The notes below the pieces were generated by a model that was given only the letters and a program-made list of their open reading frames with translations, ran no database searches and had not been told where the DNA came from. From positions 3,822,001 to 3,886,000 of the forward strand of contig NZ_WOXS01000002.1 in NCBI RefSeq assembly GCF_009852415.1: 64,000 nt of DNA, read 5' to 3'. This document shows positions 7,625 to 16,769 of the stretch, one piece after another. How positions within the stretch are numbered: the stretch's first letter is position 1; each line of letters begins with the position of its first letter. Position numbers and translations under genes: made by a program. Origin of the DNA: Streptomyces sp. Tu 3180 (GTDB lineage Bacteria; Actinomycetota; Actinomycetes; Streptomycetales; Streptomycetaceae).

Positions 7625-9058
7625 GTGGCTACCGCGAGGACACCCCAGGACGCCACCGGGACCGGTGAGTCGAAGGGGGGCAAGGGGATCGGCCGGCGCG
7701 TCGGGAAGGGACGGGCGGGCGGCCGCCTCCGCGCGTTCGGACGGGCCCTGCACCTCCCGGTGACCGGAACCGCACGCGGGATCCGCCGGGCGACGCACGC
7801 GCACGGAGCCGGGGAGTCCGGACTCGGCAAGCTGATCGAGCTGCACGGGGTGAACGGCGCCGGCGACGTCATGATCACGGTCGCCCTCGCCTCCACCGTC
7901 TTCTTCTCGGTGCCGACGGACGAGGCCCGCGGGCGGGTCGCGCTGTACCTGGCGATCACCATGGCGCCGTTCACCCTCCTCGCCCCGGTGATCGGCCCGC
8001 TCCTCGACCGCATCCCGCACGGCCGGCGCGCCGCGATGGCCGGCGCGATGCTCGCGCGGGCGCTGCTCGCCCTGGTGCTGTCCGGCGCGGTCGTCACCGG
8101 CAGCATCCAGCTGTACCCGGCCGCGCTCGGCGTGCTCGTCGCGTCCAAGGCGTACGGGGTGGTCAGAAGCGCGGTCGTGCCGCGGCTGCTGCCGCCCGCC
8201 TTCTCCCTGGTGAAGGCGAACTCGCGGGTCACGCTCGGCGGGCTGCTGGCGACCGGGATCGCCGCGCCGATCGGGGCGGGGCTGCAGCAGATCGGGCCCC
8301 GCTGGCCGCTGTACGGAGCCTTCGCGATCTTCGTCGCGGGGATGTTCCTGTCCTTCCGGCTGCCGCCCGCGGTGGACTCCGCCAAGGGCGAGGACACCGC
8401 GCTGCTCGCCGCCGACGAGCAGCACCTGCACGGGCCGCACCGCAGCACGGCCAGACGCCCCGGGCTGCGCACGGTCGGCCCCGCCGTCACCCACGCCCTC
8501 GGCGCCAACGCCTCCATCCGCTGCCTGTCCGGCTTCCTGATCTTCTTCCTCGCGTTCCTGCTGCGCGAGCACCCGATGACCGGGCAGAGCGCCGCGGTGT
8601 CCCTCGGCATCGTGGGCGTGGCGGCGGGCACGGGCAACGCGCTCGGCACGGCGGTCGGGGCCTGGCTCAGGTCCCGCGCCCCGGAGATCATCATCGTGAC
8701 GGTGGTGGCCTGTGTGCTGGGCGCGGCGATCACGGCCGCGGCGTTCTTCGGCGCGGTGCTGGTGGCGTGCCTGGCCGCGATCGCCGGGTTCGCGCAGGCC
8801 CTGGCCAAGCTGTCGCTGGACGCGCTGATCCAGCGGGACGTGCCCGAGCTGGTCCGGACGTCGGCGTTCGCGCGGTCCGAGACGCTGCTGCAGATGTCGT
8901 GGGTGCTGGGCGGCGCGATCGGCATCGCGATGCCGCTGATCGGCTCCCTGGGGCTCGCGGTGGGCGCGGCCATCGTCGCCACGGGCTGGCTGACCACCGT
9001 CCGCGGGCTGGTCGTCTCCGCCCGGCGCGGGGGCGCGGGACGGGCGCGGGTGGCGTAA
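7625..9058 (+). CDS. MFS family transporter
   Basis: 477 residues from GTG 7625. After a basic ~75-residue cytoplasmic N-terminus, about twelve hydrophobic helices follow, such as VMITVALASTVFFSV, FTLLAPVIGPLLDRIPHGRR (MFS motif A-like turn), FLIFFLAFLLREHP and AAFFGAVLVACLAAIAG. The family is the conserved actinobacterial permease found beside DUF2771 and DUF3027 genes. Substrate unknown. The frame stays open far upstream through the repeat tract, but nothing there looks like protein. No good ribosome site precedes the GTG, so the exact start is uncertain. Confidence 0.8.
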   Translation: MATARTPQDATGTGESKGGKGIGRRVGKGRAGGRLRAFGRALHLPVTGTARGIRRATHAHGAGESGLGKLIELHGVNGAGDVMITVALASTVFFSVPTDEARGRVALYLAITMAPFTLLAPVIGPLLDRIPHGRRAAMAGAMLARALLALVLSGAVVTGSIQLYPAALGVLVASKAYGVVRSAVVPRLLPPAFSLVKANSRVTLGGLLATGIAAPIGAGLQQIGPRWPLYGAFAIFVAGMFLSFRLPPAVDSAKGEDTALLAADEQHLHGPHRSTARRPGLRTVGPAVTHALGANASIRCLSGFLIFFLAFLLREHPMTGQSAAVSLGIVGVAAGTGNALGTAVGAWLRSRAPEIIIVTVVACVLGAAITAAAFFGAVLVACLAAIAGFAQALAKLSLDALIQRDVPELVRTSAFARSETLLQMSWVLGGAIGIAMPLIGSLGLAVGAAIVATGWLTTVRGLVVSARRGGAGRARVA

Positions 9059-9121
9059 CGCTCCGGCCACGCCGTACCCCCGCGTGGGAGGAGCGCCGGG
9101 CGCGCCCGATAGCCTTCGCCC

Positions 9122-9631
9122 ATGACCACGTTGCCCCGCGGCGCCGCCGCCATGAGTCACCGCGCCGTGCGACGCCGCCGTGCCGTCGCCGCCGTCGGCG
9201 CCGTATCCGCCGGACTGCTCGTCCTGTCCGCCTGCGACAAGCCGACCCCGATGGCCACGCTCACCGTGGGCACCTCGTCGGTGAGCTCGGAGGCCACCTG
9301 CGGCGGTGAGGGCGAGGCCCTGAAGACCGCCGACCTCAACAAGTGCCTGAAGGACAAGGGCATCGAGGAGATCTCCGTCGACCCCGAGGGCGAGACCGTC
9401 CGGTTCGGCGTCGACCCGGAGATCGCCGACAACGGCTGGACCATCCTGATGAACGGCCAGCCCCTGACCGACGCCATCCACAAGACGTACCAGTCGGTCC
9501 CGGGCAGCGTGTTCTTCAACGCCCAGTACGGCGCGCAGGGCGACTCGACCCTGGTGTCGATCAAGGAGGGCGAGAGCAACGAGGCCACGGGCCTGTGGTC
9601 CTTCCGCCTGAAGAAGGACGAGGACTCCTGA
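9122..9631 (+). CDS. DUF2771 family lipoprotein
   Basis: 169 residues. A basic N-terminus (RAVRRRRAVAAVGAV) and a lipobox LVLSAC with the modified Cys at about residue 38 mark an exported lipoprotein. The mature part (ATLTVGTSSVSSEATCGGEG...) matches the DUF2771 layout of a compact beta-rich domain with a second Cys pair. ATG 9122 and ATG 9152 are both possible starts. The stop overlaps the CTG proposed as start of mqnB, so the two genes are probably co-translated. Function unknown. Confidence 0.8.
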   Translation: MTTLPRGAAAMSHRAVRRRRAVAAVGAVSAGLLVLSACDKPTPMATLTVGTSSVSSEATCGGEGEALKTADLNKCLKDKGIEEISVDPEGETVRFGVDPEIADNGWTILMNGQPLTDAIHKTYQSVPGSVFFNAQYGAQGDSTLVSIKEGESNEATGLWSFRLKKDEDS

Positions 9632-10359
9632 CCCGCTCCGCGCCGCGCGTCCTGGTCGCCACCGCGGTCCCCGTCGAACGGGACGCGGTGGCACAGGCGT
9701 TCCCCGGCCCTCCGTCGGAGGTGCCGCTGCCCGGCGCGGCCCTGCTGCGCACCCCCACCGGCCCCGACGTCCTCGCCGCCGGTGTCGGCCCCGCCCTCGC
9801 CGCCGCCTCCACCGCCGCCGCCCTGACCGCGGCCGCCCTCGACGGCCGCCCCTACGGCCTCGTCGTCAGCGCCGGGATCGCCGGCGGCTTCCCGCCCGAC
9901 GCTCCCCTCGGCTCCCTCGTCGTCGCCGACGAGATCACCGCGGCCGACCTGGGCGCGGAGACCGCCGACGGGTTCCTGCCGGTCACCGACCTCGGCTTCG
10001 GCACCGTCACCCACCGTCCGCCGGCCGCCCTGGTCCGCGACGCCGCCGCCGCGGCCGGCGCGCTCACCGGCACCGTGCTCACCGTGTCGACGGTGACCGG
10101 CACCGCCGCCCGCGCCGCCGCGCTCCGCGCCCGCCACCCCCGTGCCCTCGCCGAGGCCATGGAGGGCTTCGGGGTCGCCGAGGCCGCCGCCGCACACGCG
10201 GTGCCCGTGCTGGAGGTGCGCGCGGTGTCGAACCCCGTCGGCCCGCGCGACCGCGCGGCCTGGCGCATCGGCGACGCCCTGACCGCCCTCACCGAGGGCT
10301 TCGGGAAGCTCGCACCCGTACTGGAGAGTTGGAACCAGCATGACCGCCATGACCAGTGA
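9628..10359 (+). CDS. mqnB: Futalosine hydrolase MqnB
   Basis: 243 residues. Releases hypoxanthine from futalosine in the futalosine menaquinone pathway. It belongs to the nucleoside phosphorylase/hydrolase family: N-terminal RVLVATAVPVERDAV, a glycine-rich GVGPALAAAS, VVSAGIAGGFPP, and EAMEGFGVAEAA holding the catalytic/ribose-binding acidic residues. No ATG, GTG or TTG exists in frame between the upstream gene and the conserved N-terminus. The only candidate is CTG 9628, which overlaps the lipoprotein stop (CTGA) and has AAGGA nine bases upstream. It overlaps mqnD by 20 nt at the 3' end. Confidence 0.9.
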   Translation: MTRSAPRVLVATAVPVERDAVAQAFPGPPSEVPLPGAALLRTPTGPDVLAAGVGPALAAASTAAALTAAALDGRPYGLVVSAGIAGGFPPDAPLGSLVVADEITAADLGAETADGFLPVTDLGFGTVTHRPPAALVRDAAAAAGALTGTVLTVSTVTGTAARAAALRARHPRALAEAMEGFGVAEAAAAHAVPVLEVRAVSNPVGPRDRAAWRIGDALTALTEGFGKLAPVLESWNQHDRHDQ

Positions 10360-11242
10360 GCAGCAGCGCCTGCGGATCGCCTACTCCCCCTGCCCGAACG
10401 ACACCTTCGTCTTCGACGCCCTCGCCCACGGCCGCGTCCCCGGCGCGCCCGCCCTCGACGTCGCCTTCGCCGACATCGACGTCACCAACGGCATGGCCGA
10501 GCGCGGCGAGCTCGACGTGCTGAAGGTGTCGTACGCGGTGCTGCCGTACGTCCTCGACGAGTACGCCCTGCTGCCCTGCGGGGGCGCGCTGGGGCGGGGC
10601 TGCGGGCCGCTGGTGCTGACCCGGGAGGAGGAGGGCGGGGGCACCTCCCTGCTCGGGCGAGGCGGAGAGCCTGGGGGACTCACCGGGCGTACGGTCGCCG
10701 TGCCGAGCGAGCGGTCGACGGCGTACCTGCTGTTCCGGCTGTGGGCGGCGGACGTGGTGCCGGGCGGGGTGGGGAAGATCGTGGTGATGCCGTTCCACGA
10801 GATCATGCCCGCCGTACGGGACGGGAGGGTCGACGCGGGGCTCGTCATCCACGAGGCGCGCTTCACGTACCGGAACTACGGGCTGCACAAGCTCGCCGAC
10901 ATGGGCGAGCACTGGGAGCGCACCACCGGGCTGCCGATCCCGCTGGGCGCGATCATCGCCAGGCGGTCGCTCGGCGCGGAGGCGCTGACGCGGCTCGCCG
11001 ACGCGATCCGCGCGTCCGTGCGGGCGGCCTGGGACGACCCCGGGGTGTCGCGTCCGTACGTCATGGAGCACGCCCAGGAGATGGACCCGGCCGTCGCCGA
11101 CCAGCACATCGGGCTGTACGTCAACGAGTTCACCGCCGACCTCGGCGAGGACGGCTACGCGGCGGTGCGGGGGCTGCTCACGCGCGCGGCGGCCGAGGGG
11201 CTGGTGCCGCCCCTCGGCCCGGACGCGCTGCGGTTCCCCTGA
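10340..11242 (+). CDS. mqnD: 1,4-dihydroxy-6-naphthoate synthase MqnD
   Basis: 300 residues of the MqnD periplasmic-binding-like fold: IAYSPCPNDTFVFDAL at the N-terminus (the conserved SPCPND active-site loop), DVLKVSYAVLPYV, GRTVAVPSERSTAYLLF and the catalytic histidine in LVIHEARFTY. It converts cyclic dehypoxanthine futalosine to 1,4-dihydroxy-6-naphthoate. Residues ~97-112 (GGGTSLLGRGGEPGGL) are an insertion encoded by a dispersed repeat and look tolerated because the frame is kept. Starts at ATG 10340 or 10349. Confidence 0.92.
   Translation: MTAMTSEQQRLRIAYSPCPNDTFVFDALAHGRVPGAPALDVAFADIDVTNGMAERGELDVLKVSYAVLPYVLDEYALLPCGGALGRGCGPLVLTREEEGGGTSLLGRGGEPGGLTGRTVAVPSERSTAYLLFRLWAADVVPGGVGKIVVMPFHEIMPAVRDGRVDAGLVIHEARFTYRNYGLHKLADMGEHWERTTGLPIPLGAIIARRSLGAEALTRLADAIRASVRAAWDDPGVSRPYVMEHAQEMDPAVADQHIGLYVNEFTADLGEDGYAAVRGLLTRAAAEGLVPPLGPDALRFP
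10635..10680. repeat. Short dispersed Streptomyces-type repeat inside mqnD
   Basis: GGGGGCACCTCCC followed by CTCGGGCGAGGCGGAGAGCC and TGGGGGA is the sort of imperfect inverted repeat scattered through Streptomyces genomes. Here it lies in frame in a surface-loop position of MqnD and adds about 15 Gly-rich residues. Family recognition is from memory. Confidence 0.55.
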
Positions 11243-11251
11243 GGGTGCTCC

Positions 11252-11635
11252 CTAGACGTCCAGCTGGTCGGCGACCGCGCGGAGCAGGCCGGCGATCTTC
11301 TTGCCGGCCGCGCGGTCGGGGTAGCGGCCCCGCTCCAGCTGCGGCGTGATGTTCTCCAGCAGGGTCGTCAGGTCCTGGACGATGGAGGCCAGCTCGTCCG
11401 GCTTCTTGCGCTGGGCCGCCGCGACCGACGGGGCCGGGTCGAGGAGGGTCAGGGAGAGGGCCTGGTCGCCGCGCTGTCCGGCGACCACGCCGAACTCCAC
11501 GCGCTGGCCCGGCTTGAGCGTCTCGACTCCGGCGGGGAGGACCGAGGAATGGACGAAGACGTCACCGCCGTCGTCGCGGGAGAGAAAGCCGAAGCCCTTC
11601 TCACTGTTGAACCACTTGACCTTGCCGGTGGGCAC
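11252..11635 (-). CDS. Cold-shock-domain protein with C-terminal extension
   Basis: 127 residues. The first ~68 are a canonical cold-shock domain: TGKVKWFNSEKGFGFLSRDD (RNP1 is KGFGF) and DVFVHSSVL (RNP2), a five-stranded single-strand RNA/DNA-binding barrel. Residues 75-127 form a helical extension (DELASIVQDLTTLLENITPQ) not present in the short CspA type. The family is conserved in this actinobacterial neighbourhood (CspB of mycobacteria, from memory). A separate short csp lies at 37.8 kb. Confidence 0.88.
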   Translation of the reverse strand: MPTGKVKWFNSEKGFGFLSRDDGGDVFVHSSVLPAGVETLKPGQRVEFGVVAGQRGDQALSLTLLDPAPSVAAAQRKKPDELASIVQDLTTLLENITPQLERGRYPDRAAGKKIAGLLRAVADQLDV

Positions 11636-11800
11636 GTCCGTCCTCGTCCTCGTACTCGTCGGGAAAACTGCTTGATGAAACGGCTCTTGATAGCACTGGG
11701 GCGGGCCGTGGTGACCCGCCGGTTCCCAGGCTAATGGTCTTCAGGCCGGAGACAAGACGTCACCCGGTTGTTCCTTCGCGCTGGGAACTACCCTGGTCCG

Positions 11801-12061
11801 GTGCGTGACAAAACCCAAGCGAATTCCGCCGCGCCCGGTGACGGCCTGGTCCGTACCGGCGCCCTCGTCTTCTTCATCGGCGCCGTGGCCACTCTGGTCA
11901 CGGTGGCCCCGTTGTTCCTCGGAACGACGCCTTTCCCGACGTACATGTTCGGATTGAGCATGCTCATGGCCGTCGGATTCCTGATGGCCGGTGCGGGTGT
12001 CCTGCGCTCGGTCGCGGCGGGGCGCCGTCAGGCGCGGGCCGCGTTGTCGTCCGAGCGGTAG
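11801..12061 (+). CDS. Small conserved membrane protein
   Basis: 86 residues from GTG 11801 (VRDKTQANSAAPGDG). Two transmembrane segments: LVRTGALVFFIGAVATLVTVAPLF and MFGLSMLMAVGFLMAGAGVL, separated by a short LGTTPFPTY loop, with a basic tail. Matches the small membrane protein that follows the CspB-type gene in other Actinobacteria. Its 3' end overlaps the convergent HAD gene by 34 bases. Role unknown. Confidence 0.7.
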   Translation: MRDKTQANSAAPGDGLVRTGALVFFIGAVATLVTVAPLFLGTTPFPTYMFGLSMLMAVGFLMAGAGVLRSVAAGRRQARAALSSER

Positions 12062-12672
12062 TCCGAAAACCACCGGGGGAATTCCGTCAGACCGGCGAGG
12101 ACGACGTCCGCGCCGGCCGCGCGCAGTTCCCCGGGACCGAACGGGCCGGTGGCGACCGCGACCGACAGCGCGCCGGCGGTCCGCGCGCCGCGCACGTCGC
12201 CCACGTGGTCGCCGACGTAGACGGCCGCGCCGTGCTCGCGCAGCGCGAGCGCCTTCTGCTCGGCCCACAGGTCGCCGATCACGGCGTCCGGCTCGATGCC
12301 GAGGTGGGCCAGGTGCAGCTTGGCGTTGGGCTCGTACTTGGCGGTGACGACGACCGCGCGCCCGCCCGCCCCCCGCACCGCCGCGATCGCCCCGCGGGCG
12401 CCGGGCAGGGCGGGCGTGGCGGCGACGGCGTACGCCGGGTACATCGCGCGGTACAGCTCCGCCGCCTCCTCGACCCGCTCCGCCGGGAACCAGTGGGCCA
12501 GCTCGTCCACGAGCGGCGGCCCCAGCCGGGTGACCGCCAGGTCGGCGTCGATGTACGTACCGGTCCGCGCGGCGAGCGCCCGGTAGCAGGCGCGGATCCC
12601 GGGCCGGGAGTCGATGAGCGTCATGTCGAGGTCGAACCCGACGGTGGGCGCGGGGCGGGTCGTGGAGGCCAT
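12028..12672 (-). CDS. HAD-family phosphatase
   Basis: 214 residues from ATG 12672. HAD motif I is FDLDMTLIDS (nucleophile Asp at about residue 14), motif II VVVTAKY, motif III lysine in the NAKLHLAHLG region, and motif IV VYVGDHVGDVRGA. The cap is helical (YIDADLAVTRLGPPLVDELA), as in phosphoglycolate phosphatase-like enzymes. Substrate unknown. ATG 12681 is an alternative start three codons upstream; neither has a strong ribosome site. Confidence 0.82.
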   Translation of the reverse strand: MASTTRPAPTVGFDLDMTLIDSRPGIRACYRALAARTGTYIDADLAVTRLGPPLVDELAHWFPAERVEEAAELYRAMYPAYAVAATPALPGARGAIAAVRGAGGRAVVVTAKYEPNAKLHLAHLGIEPDAVIGDLWAEQKALALREHGAAVYVGDHVGDVRGARTAGALSVAVATGPFGPGELRAAGADVVLAGLTEFPRWFSDYRSDDNAARA

Positions 12673-12760
12673 GCGAGCCATTGTGCCGGGGCACCGCGGA
12701 GCACCTGCCGGGACGGCCTCGGGCACCTCGCCGGACCGTGCGCGGGGCACCTCGACGGCC

Positions 12761-12785
12761 CGTGCCGCACCGGCGGTGCGGCACG
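12761..12785. terminator. Hairpin terminator
   Basis: CGTGCCGCAC-CGGCG-GTGCGGCACG, a perfect 10-bp stem just after the stop of the leftward membrane protein gene and before the HAD gene. Confidence 0.65.
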
Positions 12786-12808
12786 GCGCGGACGGGAGGG
12801 CCCGGGCG

Positions 12809-13840
12809 TCAGCCGCGGGGGCCGCGGGCCCGCCACACCAGGTAGAGCGCGGAGGCGACGGCCGCCGCGCGCAGCACCCACGGCCAGGTCTCGGCGACCG
12901 CGTCGCTCATGTGGCCCTGGGCGATCGGCGCTCCCCAGCGCCCGTCCGTACGGCCCCACAGCCACACGACGCCGGCCGCGGCGACCAGCCCCGGCAGTCC
13001 CAGCACCGCCCACTTGGCCTGCGCCGGGGTCAGGCGGCGGGAGAGGTGGACGATCAGCCAGCCGAGGATCAGCGCGGGGAGGCTGCCGAGCGCGGCGCCC
13101 GCGACCAGCAGGCCCGCGGCGAGCAGGAGCAGCGGGTTGTTCCAGCCGCCGGAGGGGAGGCGGGGGCGCAGCAGGCGGCGCCGGGGAGTCCCGGCCCCGG
13201 CCTCCTCCACGGCCGGAGCGGCCGGTTCGGGGGCCGCCTCCTCCTCCGGCGCGTCCTTCGTCCTCGGGGGCCTGAGCAGTTCCGGGATCTCCACACCGCC
13301 CACGAAGCCGGGCACCTCGTCGCCCACGCCGAAGGGGCTGTCGTCCACCCGCCACCAGTCGGGCCGGCCGGTGCCGTCCCCGAGCTCGTCCGCGCCGGCC
13401 CGGTGCGGCGGGGACGGCGCCCCGGAGGGGGCCGGGTCCGGTTCCCCGGCCGGGCGGGGGCGGGGGACGGCACGGCGCAGGAAGCCCTTCGGGCGGCCGC
13501 CCGCACCGTCGGCCGGCGAGCCGGAACCGGCCGGTTCGCGGTCCCGCTGGGCCGGGACGGCGGCGGGCGGGGCGGCGGCGGGCGGGGCGGGCGCGCCCGC
13601 GTCGGGACCGGCGGCGTCCGTGGCCGCCGTGACGACCTCGTCCGGGGTGCCGAGGCGGGCGATGATGCGGCGGACGGCGGCGGGGGAGTCCACCACCGCC
13701 TTCGCGCGGCGCCGGTCGATCTCGTCGCGCAGTCCGGCGACCAGACGCATGCGGGCCGCCGACGGCAGCTGCCGCTGCTGCGCCACGTCGCCGACGCGGC
13801 TCAGGTACTCGTAGACGACCTGGTCACTCTCGATACCCAC
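12809..13840 (-). CDS. Membrane protein with proline-rich linker
   Basis: 343 residues from GTG 13840, with GGAGGGG at a good distance upstream. The N-terminal ~75 residues form a helical domain (DQVVYEYLSRVGDVAQQRQL... IIARLGTPDEVVTAA) like the DUF1700/HAAS-type domain of regulated membrane proteins. A long Ala/Pro-rich disordered stretch follows, then four hydrophobic helices in the last 130 residues (NPLLLLAAGLLVAGAALG, LPALILGWLIVHL, WAVLGLPGLVAAAGVVWLWG, WVLRAAAVASALYLVW). It diverges from the helicase-associated gene. Function unknown. Confidence 0.75.
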   Translation of the reverse strand: MGIESDQVVYEYLSRVGDVAQQRQLPSAARMRLVAGLRDEIDRRRAKAVVDSPAAVRRIIARLGTPDEVVTAATDAAGPDAGAPAPPAAAPPAAVPAQRDREPAGSGSPADGAGGRPKGFLRRAVPRPRPAGEPDPAPSGAPSPPHRAGADELGDGTGRPDWWRVDDSPFGVGDEVPGFVGGVEIPELLRPPRTKDAPEEEAAPEPAAPAVEEAGAGTPRRRLLRPRLPSGGWNNPLLLLAAGLLVAGAALGSLPALILGWLIVHLSRRLTPAQAKWAVLGLPGLVAAAGVVWLWGRTDGRWGAPIAQGHMSDAVAETWPWVLRAAAVASALYLVWRARGPRG

Positions 13841-13971
13841 GAAGTCCCCTCCGGGGCGGATGCGTTGGGGGCGCCCGTCGCACGACGGTACCGCCGACCG
13901 TACCCCGAGTCCGGCCGGCCGTCCCAACTCCACGCCCCGCACCGGCGCACCCACCCGCTACCGTGAGGCGG

Positions 13972-16596
13972 ATGAGCACCGAGGAGAAGCCCGCGGCGGC
14001 CCCCCGATCCCTCGCGGAGGCCCTTCGGGAGCGGGACGACGCCTCCCTGGCCGCGCTCCTGCGCAGCCGGCCGGACCTCATCACGCCCGTTCCCGCCGAC
14101 CTCACCCAGCTCGCCACCCGGGCCGGCACCCGCGCCTCGGTCGTCCGGGCGCTGGAGCGGCTGGACCGGTTCGCGCTGCAGACGGCCCAGGCGCTGGCCG
14201 TGGCGGCGGACCCGGCGACGTACGGGGAGCTGCTCGGGCTGCTGGCGGGCGACGACGGCGATCCGGCGGTCGCCGCCGCGCTGCCGCACACGCTCGGCAC
14301 CCTGCGCGAGCAGGCCCTGGTGTGGGGCGGCGACGACCGGCTGCGGCTGGTGCGCACCGCCCGTGAACTGCTGTCGCCGTCGCCGCAGCACCCGTCGCCC
14401 ACGGGGCTCGGCCCCTCGGTGCAGGAGGCCACCGCCGGGATGTCGCCGGGGCGGATCCAGGAGATCGTGGCGACGGCGGGGCTGCCGTCCACGCACGACT
14501 CCGTCTCCGCCGTCGCCTCCCTCACCGCCCTGTTCCGCGACCGGACGCGGATGGCCGCGCTGCTCGACCAGGCGCCGCACGAGTCCGTGGAGGTGCTGGA
14601 CCGGCTGGTCTGGGGCCCGCCGTACGGGCAGGTCACCGCCGATCCCGCGCCCCGGCTGCGCTGGCTGCTGGACCGGGGGCTGCTGCTGCCGACGGCGCCC
14701 GGGACGGTCGTCCTGCCGCGCGAGGTCGCCCTGCACCTGCGGGGCGGGCGCGCGCACCGCGTGCCGGAGCCGGTGCCGCCGGCCGTCGAGGCCGCCGCCA
14801 CCCACCGTCCGCAGGTCGTGGACGCGACGGCGGCCGGGCAGGCGTACGCGGCGCTGGCGACCGTGGAGGAGCTGCTGAAGGACTGGGACGAGGGCGGTCC
14901 GGCGGTGCTGCGGGCCGGGGGCCTGAGCGTGCGGGACCTGAAGCGGACCGCCGTCGCCCTGGACGTGCCGGAGCCGGTGGCCGCGTTCTGGGTGGAACTC
15001 GCCTACGCCGCCGGTCTGCTGGCCTCCGACGGGGAGGCGGACGAGCGGTACGCGGCCACCCCGGCGTACGACGAGTGGCGCGAGCGGCCCGCCGCCGAGC
15101 GCTGGGCGCGGCTGGTGACGGCGTGGCTGGCGGCGACGCGGACGGCCGGGCTGGTCGGCGGGCGGGACGCGAAGGACCGTACGTTGTCGGCGCTGGGGCC
15201 GGGGCTGGACCGGTCGGCGGCGCCCGAGGTGCGGCACCGGGTGCTGGCGCTGCTGGCCGGGCTGCCGGAGGGGGCCGCCGCGGACCCCGGTTCGGTGCTG
15301 GCCCGGCTGCGGTGGGAGCGCCCGCCGCGCGGCGGGCGGGGCGGCGCGTGGGGCGCGCCGGCCGAGAGGGGGCGCGGCACGGGACGCCCGCCGGCGGAGG
15401 CCGCGGGCGGTCCCGCGGCCGACGGCGGCGGGGACGATCCGCGCTCGCGGATCGCCCTGTGGACCCTCGACGAGGCCGAGATGCTGGGGATCACCGGGCG
15501 CGGCGCCCTGTCCGCGCACGGGCGGGCCCTGCTCGGGGCTCCCGCGCCCCGGCATCCGGAGGCGGAACCGGAGGGGCCGGGCGACAAGCTGCCCTTCCAC
15601 CACCGGCCCGTGCCGCCGCCGGCCCCGCTCTCCCCCGCCGAACAGGCCACGGCCGCGGCCGCCGCCGCCCGCCTGCTCGCGCCGCTGCTGCCCGAACCGC
15701 TGGACCACGTGCTCCTCCAGGCCGACCTGACGGCGGTGGCGCCGGGCCCGTTGCAGCGGCCGCTCGCCGAGGTGCTGGGCGTGCTGGCGGACGTGGAGTC
15801 GAAGGGTGGCGCGACCGTCTACCGGTTCACGCCCGGCTCGGTGCGGCGCGCCCTGGACGCCGGGCGGACCGCCGCCGACCTGCACGCCTTCCTCGCCGCG
15901 CACTCCCGTACGCCGGTGCCGCAGCCGCTCGCGTACCTCATCGACGACGTGGCCCGCAGGCACGGGCAGCTGCGGGTGGGCGCCGCCTCGGCGTACGTGC
16001 GCTGCGACGACGACGCGGTGCTCGGCGAGATCCTCGCCGACAAGCGGGCCGCCGGGCTGGGGCTGCGCCGGCTGGCGCCGACCGTGCTGGCCGCGCAGGC
16101 CGATCCGGCCGGCCTGCTGGAGGGGCTGCGCGCGATGGGGTTCGCGCCGGCCGCCGAGTCCGCCGAGGGCGACGTCCTGGTCACCCGCGCCGACGCCCGC
16201 CGCACCCCGCCGCGCTCGGCGCCCGAGCCGGTCCCGGACGGGCCCCCGGTGCCCGACGACACCCTGCTCGCGGCGGCGATCCGGGCCGTCCGCGCCGGCG
16301 ACCGCGCCTCCACCGCCACGATCAGGACGCCCGCCGGCGACCGGACCGCGGGCGGCGAGCTGCCGCGCACCGCGGCCGCCGAGACCCTCGCCACCCTGCA
16401 GGCGGCCGTCCTCACCGGCGAGGCGCTGTGGATCGGCTACGTCAACGCCGAGGGCGCGGCGAGCCGGCGCGTGATCGCCCCGGTCCGCGTCGAGGGCGGC
16501 TTCGTCACGGGGTACGACCACACCGCCGACGGGATGCGGACGTATCCGCTGCACCGGATCACCGGGGTCGCCGAACTCGCGGACGACGAGGGCTGA
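13972..16596 (+). CDS. Helicase-associated domain protein (XPB partner-like)
   Basis: 874 residues; starts at ATG 13972 (MSTEEKPAAAP). No Walker A or DEAD motif is present, so it is not itself an ATPase. The long middle holds winged-helix-like repeats of the actinobacterial helicase C-terminal-associated family (LPEPLDHVLLQADLTAVAPG and YRFTPGSVRRALDAG near residues 575-620). The last ~70 residues (ALWIGYVNAEGAASRRVIAP, then VTGYDHTADGMRTYPLHRI) are WYL-like. In mycobacteria a homolog lies next to the XPB helicase gene (from memory), as here. Probably a nucleic-acid-binding partner of XPB. Confidence 0.78.
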   Translation: MSTEEKPAAAPRSLAEALRERDDASLAALLRSRPDLITPVPADLTQLATRAGTRASVVRALERLDRFALQTAQALAVAADPATYGELLGLLAGDDGDPAVAAALPHTLGTLREQALVWGGDDRLRLVRTARELLSPSPQHPSPTGLGPSVQEATAGMSPGRIQEIVATAGLPSTHDSVSAVASLTALFRDRTRMAALLDQAPHESVEVLDRLVWGPPYGQVTADPAPRLRWLLDRGLLLPTAPGTVVLPREVALHLRGGRAHRVPEPVPPAVEAAATHRPQVVDATAAGQAYAALATVEELLKDWDEGGPAVLRAGGLSVRDLKRTAVALDVPEPVAAFWVELAYAAGLLASDGEADERYAATPAYDEWRERPAAERWARLVTAWLAATRTAGLVGGRDAKDRTLSALGPGLDRSAAPEVRHRVLALLAGLPEGAAADPGSVLARLRWERPPRGGRGGAWGAPAERGRGTGRPPAEAAGGPAADGGGDDPRSRIALWTLDEAEMLGITGRGALSAHGRALLGAPAPRHPEAEPEGPGDKLPFHHRPVPPPAPLSPAEQATAAAAAARLLAPLLPEPLDHVLLQADLTAVAPGPLQRPLAEVLGVLADVESKGGATVYRFTPGSVRRALDAGRTAADLHAFLAAHSRTPVPQPLAYLIDDVARRHGQLRVGAASAYVRCDDDAVLGEILADKRAAGLGLRRLAPTVLAAQADPAGLLEGLRAMGFAPAAESAEGDVLVTRADARRTPPRSAPEPVPDGPPVPDDTLLAAAIRAVRAGDRASTATIRTPAGDRTAGGELPRTAAAETLATLQAAVLTGEALWIGYVNAEGAASRRVIAPVRVEGGFVTGYDHTADGMRTYPLHRITGVAELADDEG

Positions 16597-16769
16597 CACT
16601 TCCGGGTGTACGGCGGACTTCATGCACGCCACGCCGGGCCGTTCCCCCCGATGAGCGAGGTTCGCGGCGCGTCCGCATCCCGCCGCGGACCGCTGGGCAG
16701 CCAACGGGTGTCCTGAACGGGACCGGAGACCACCGGCTCCCGTTCGCGCACAACAGGAAGGAAGTCCTC

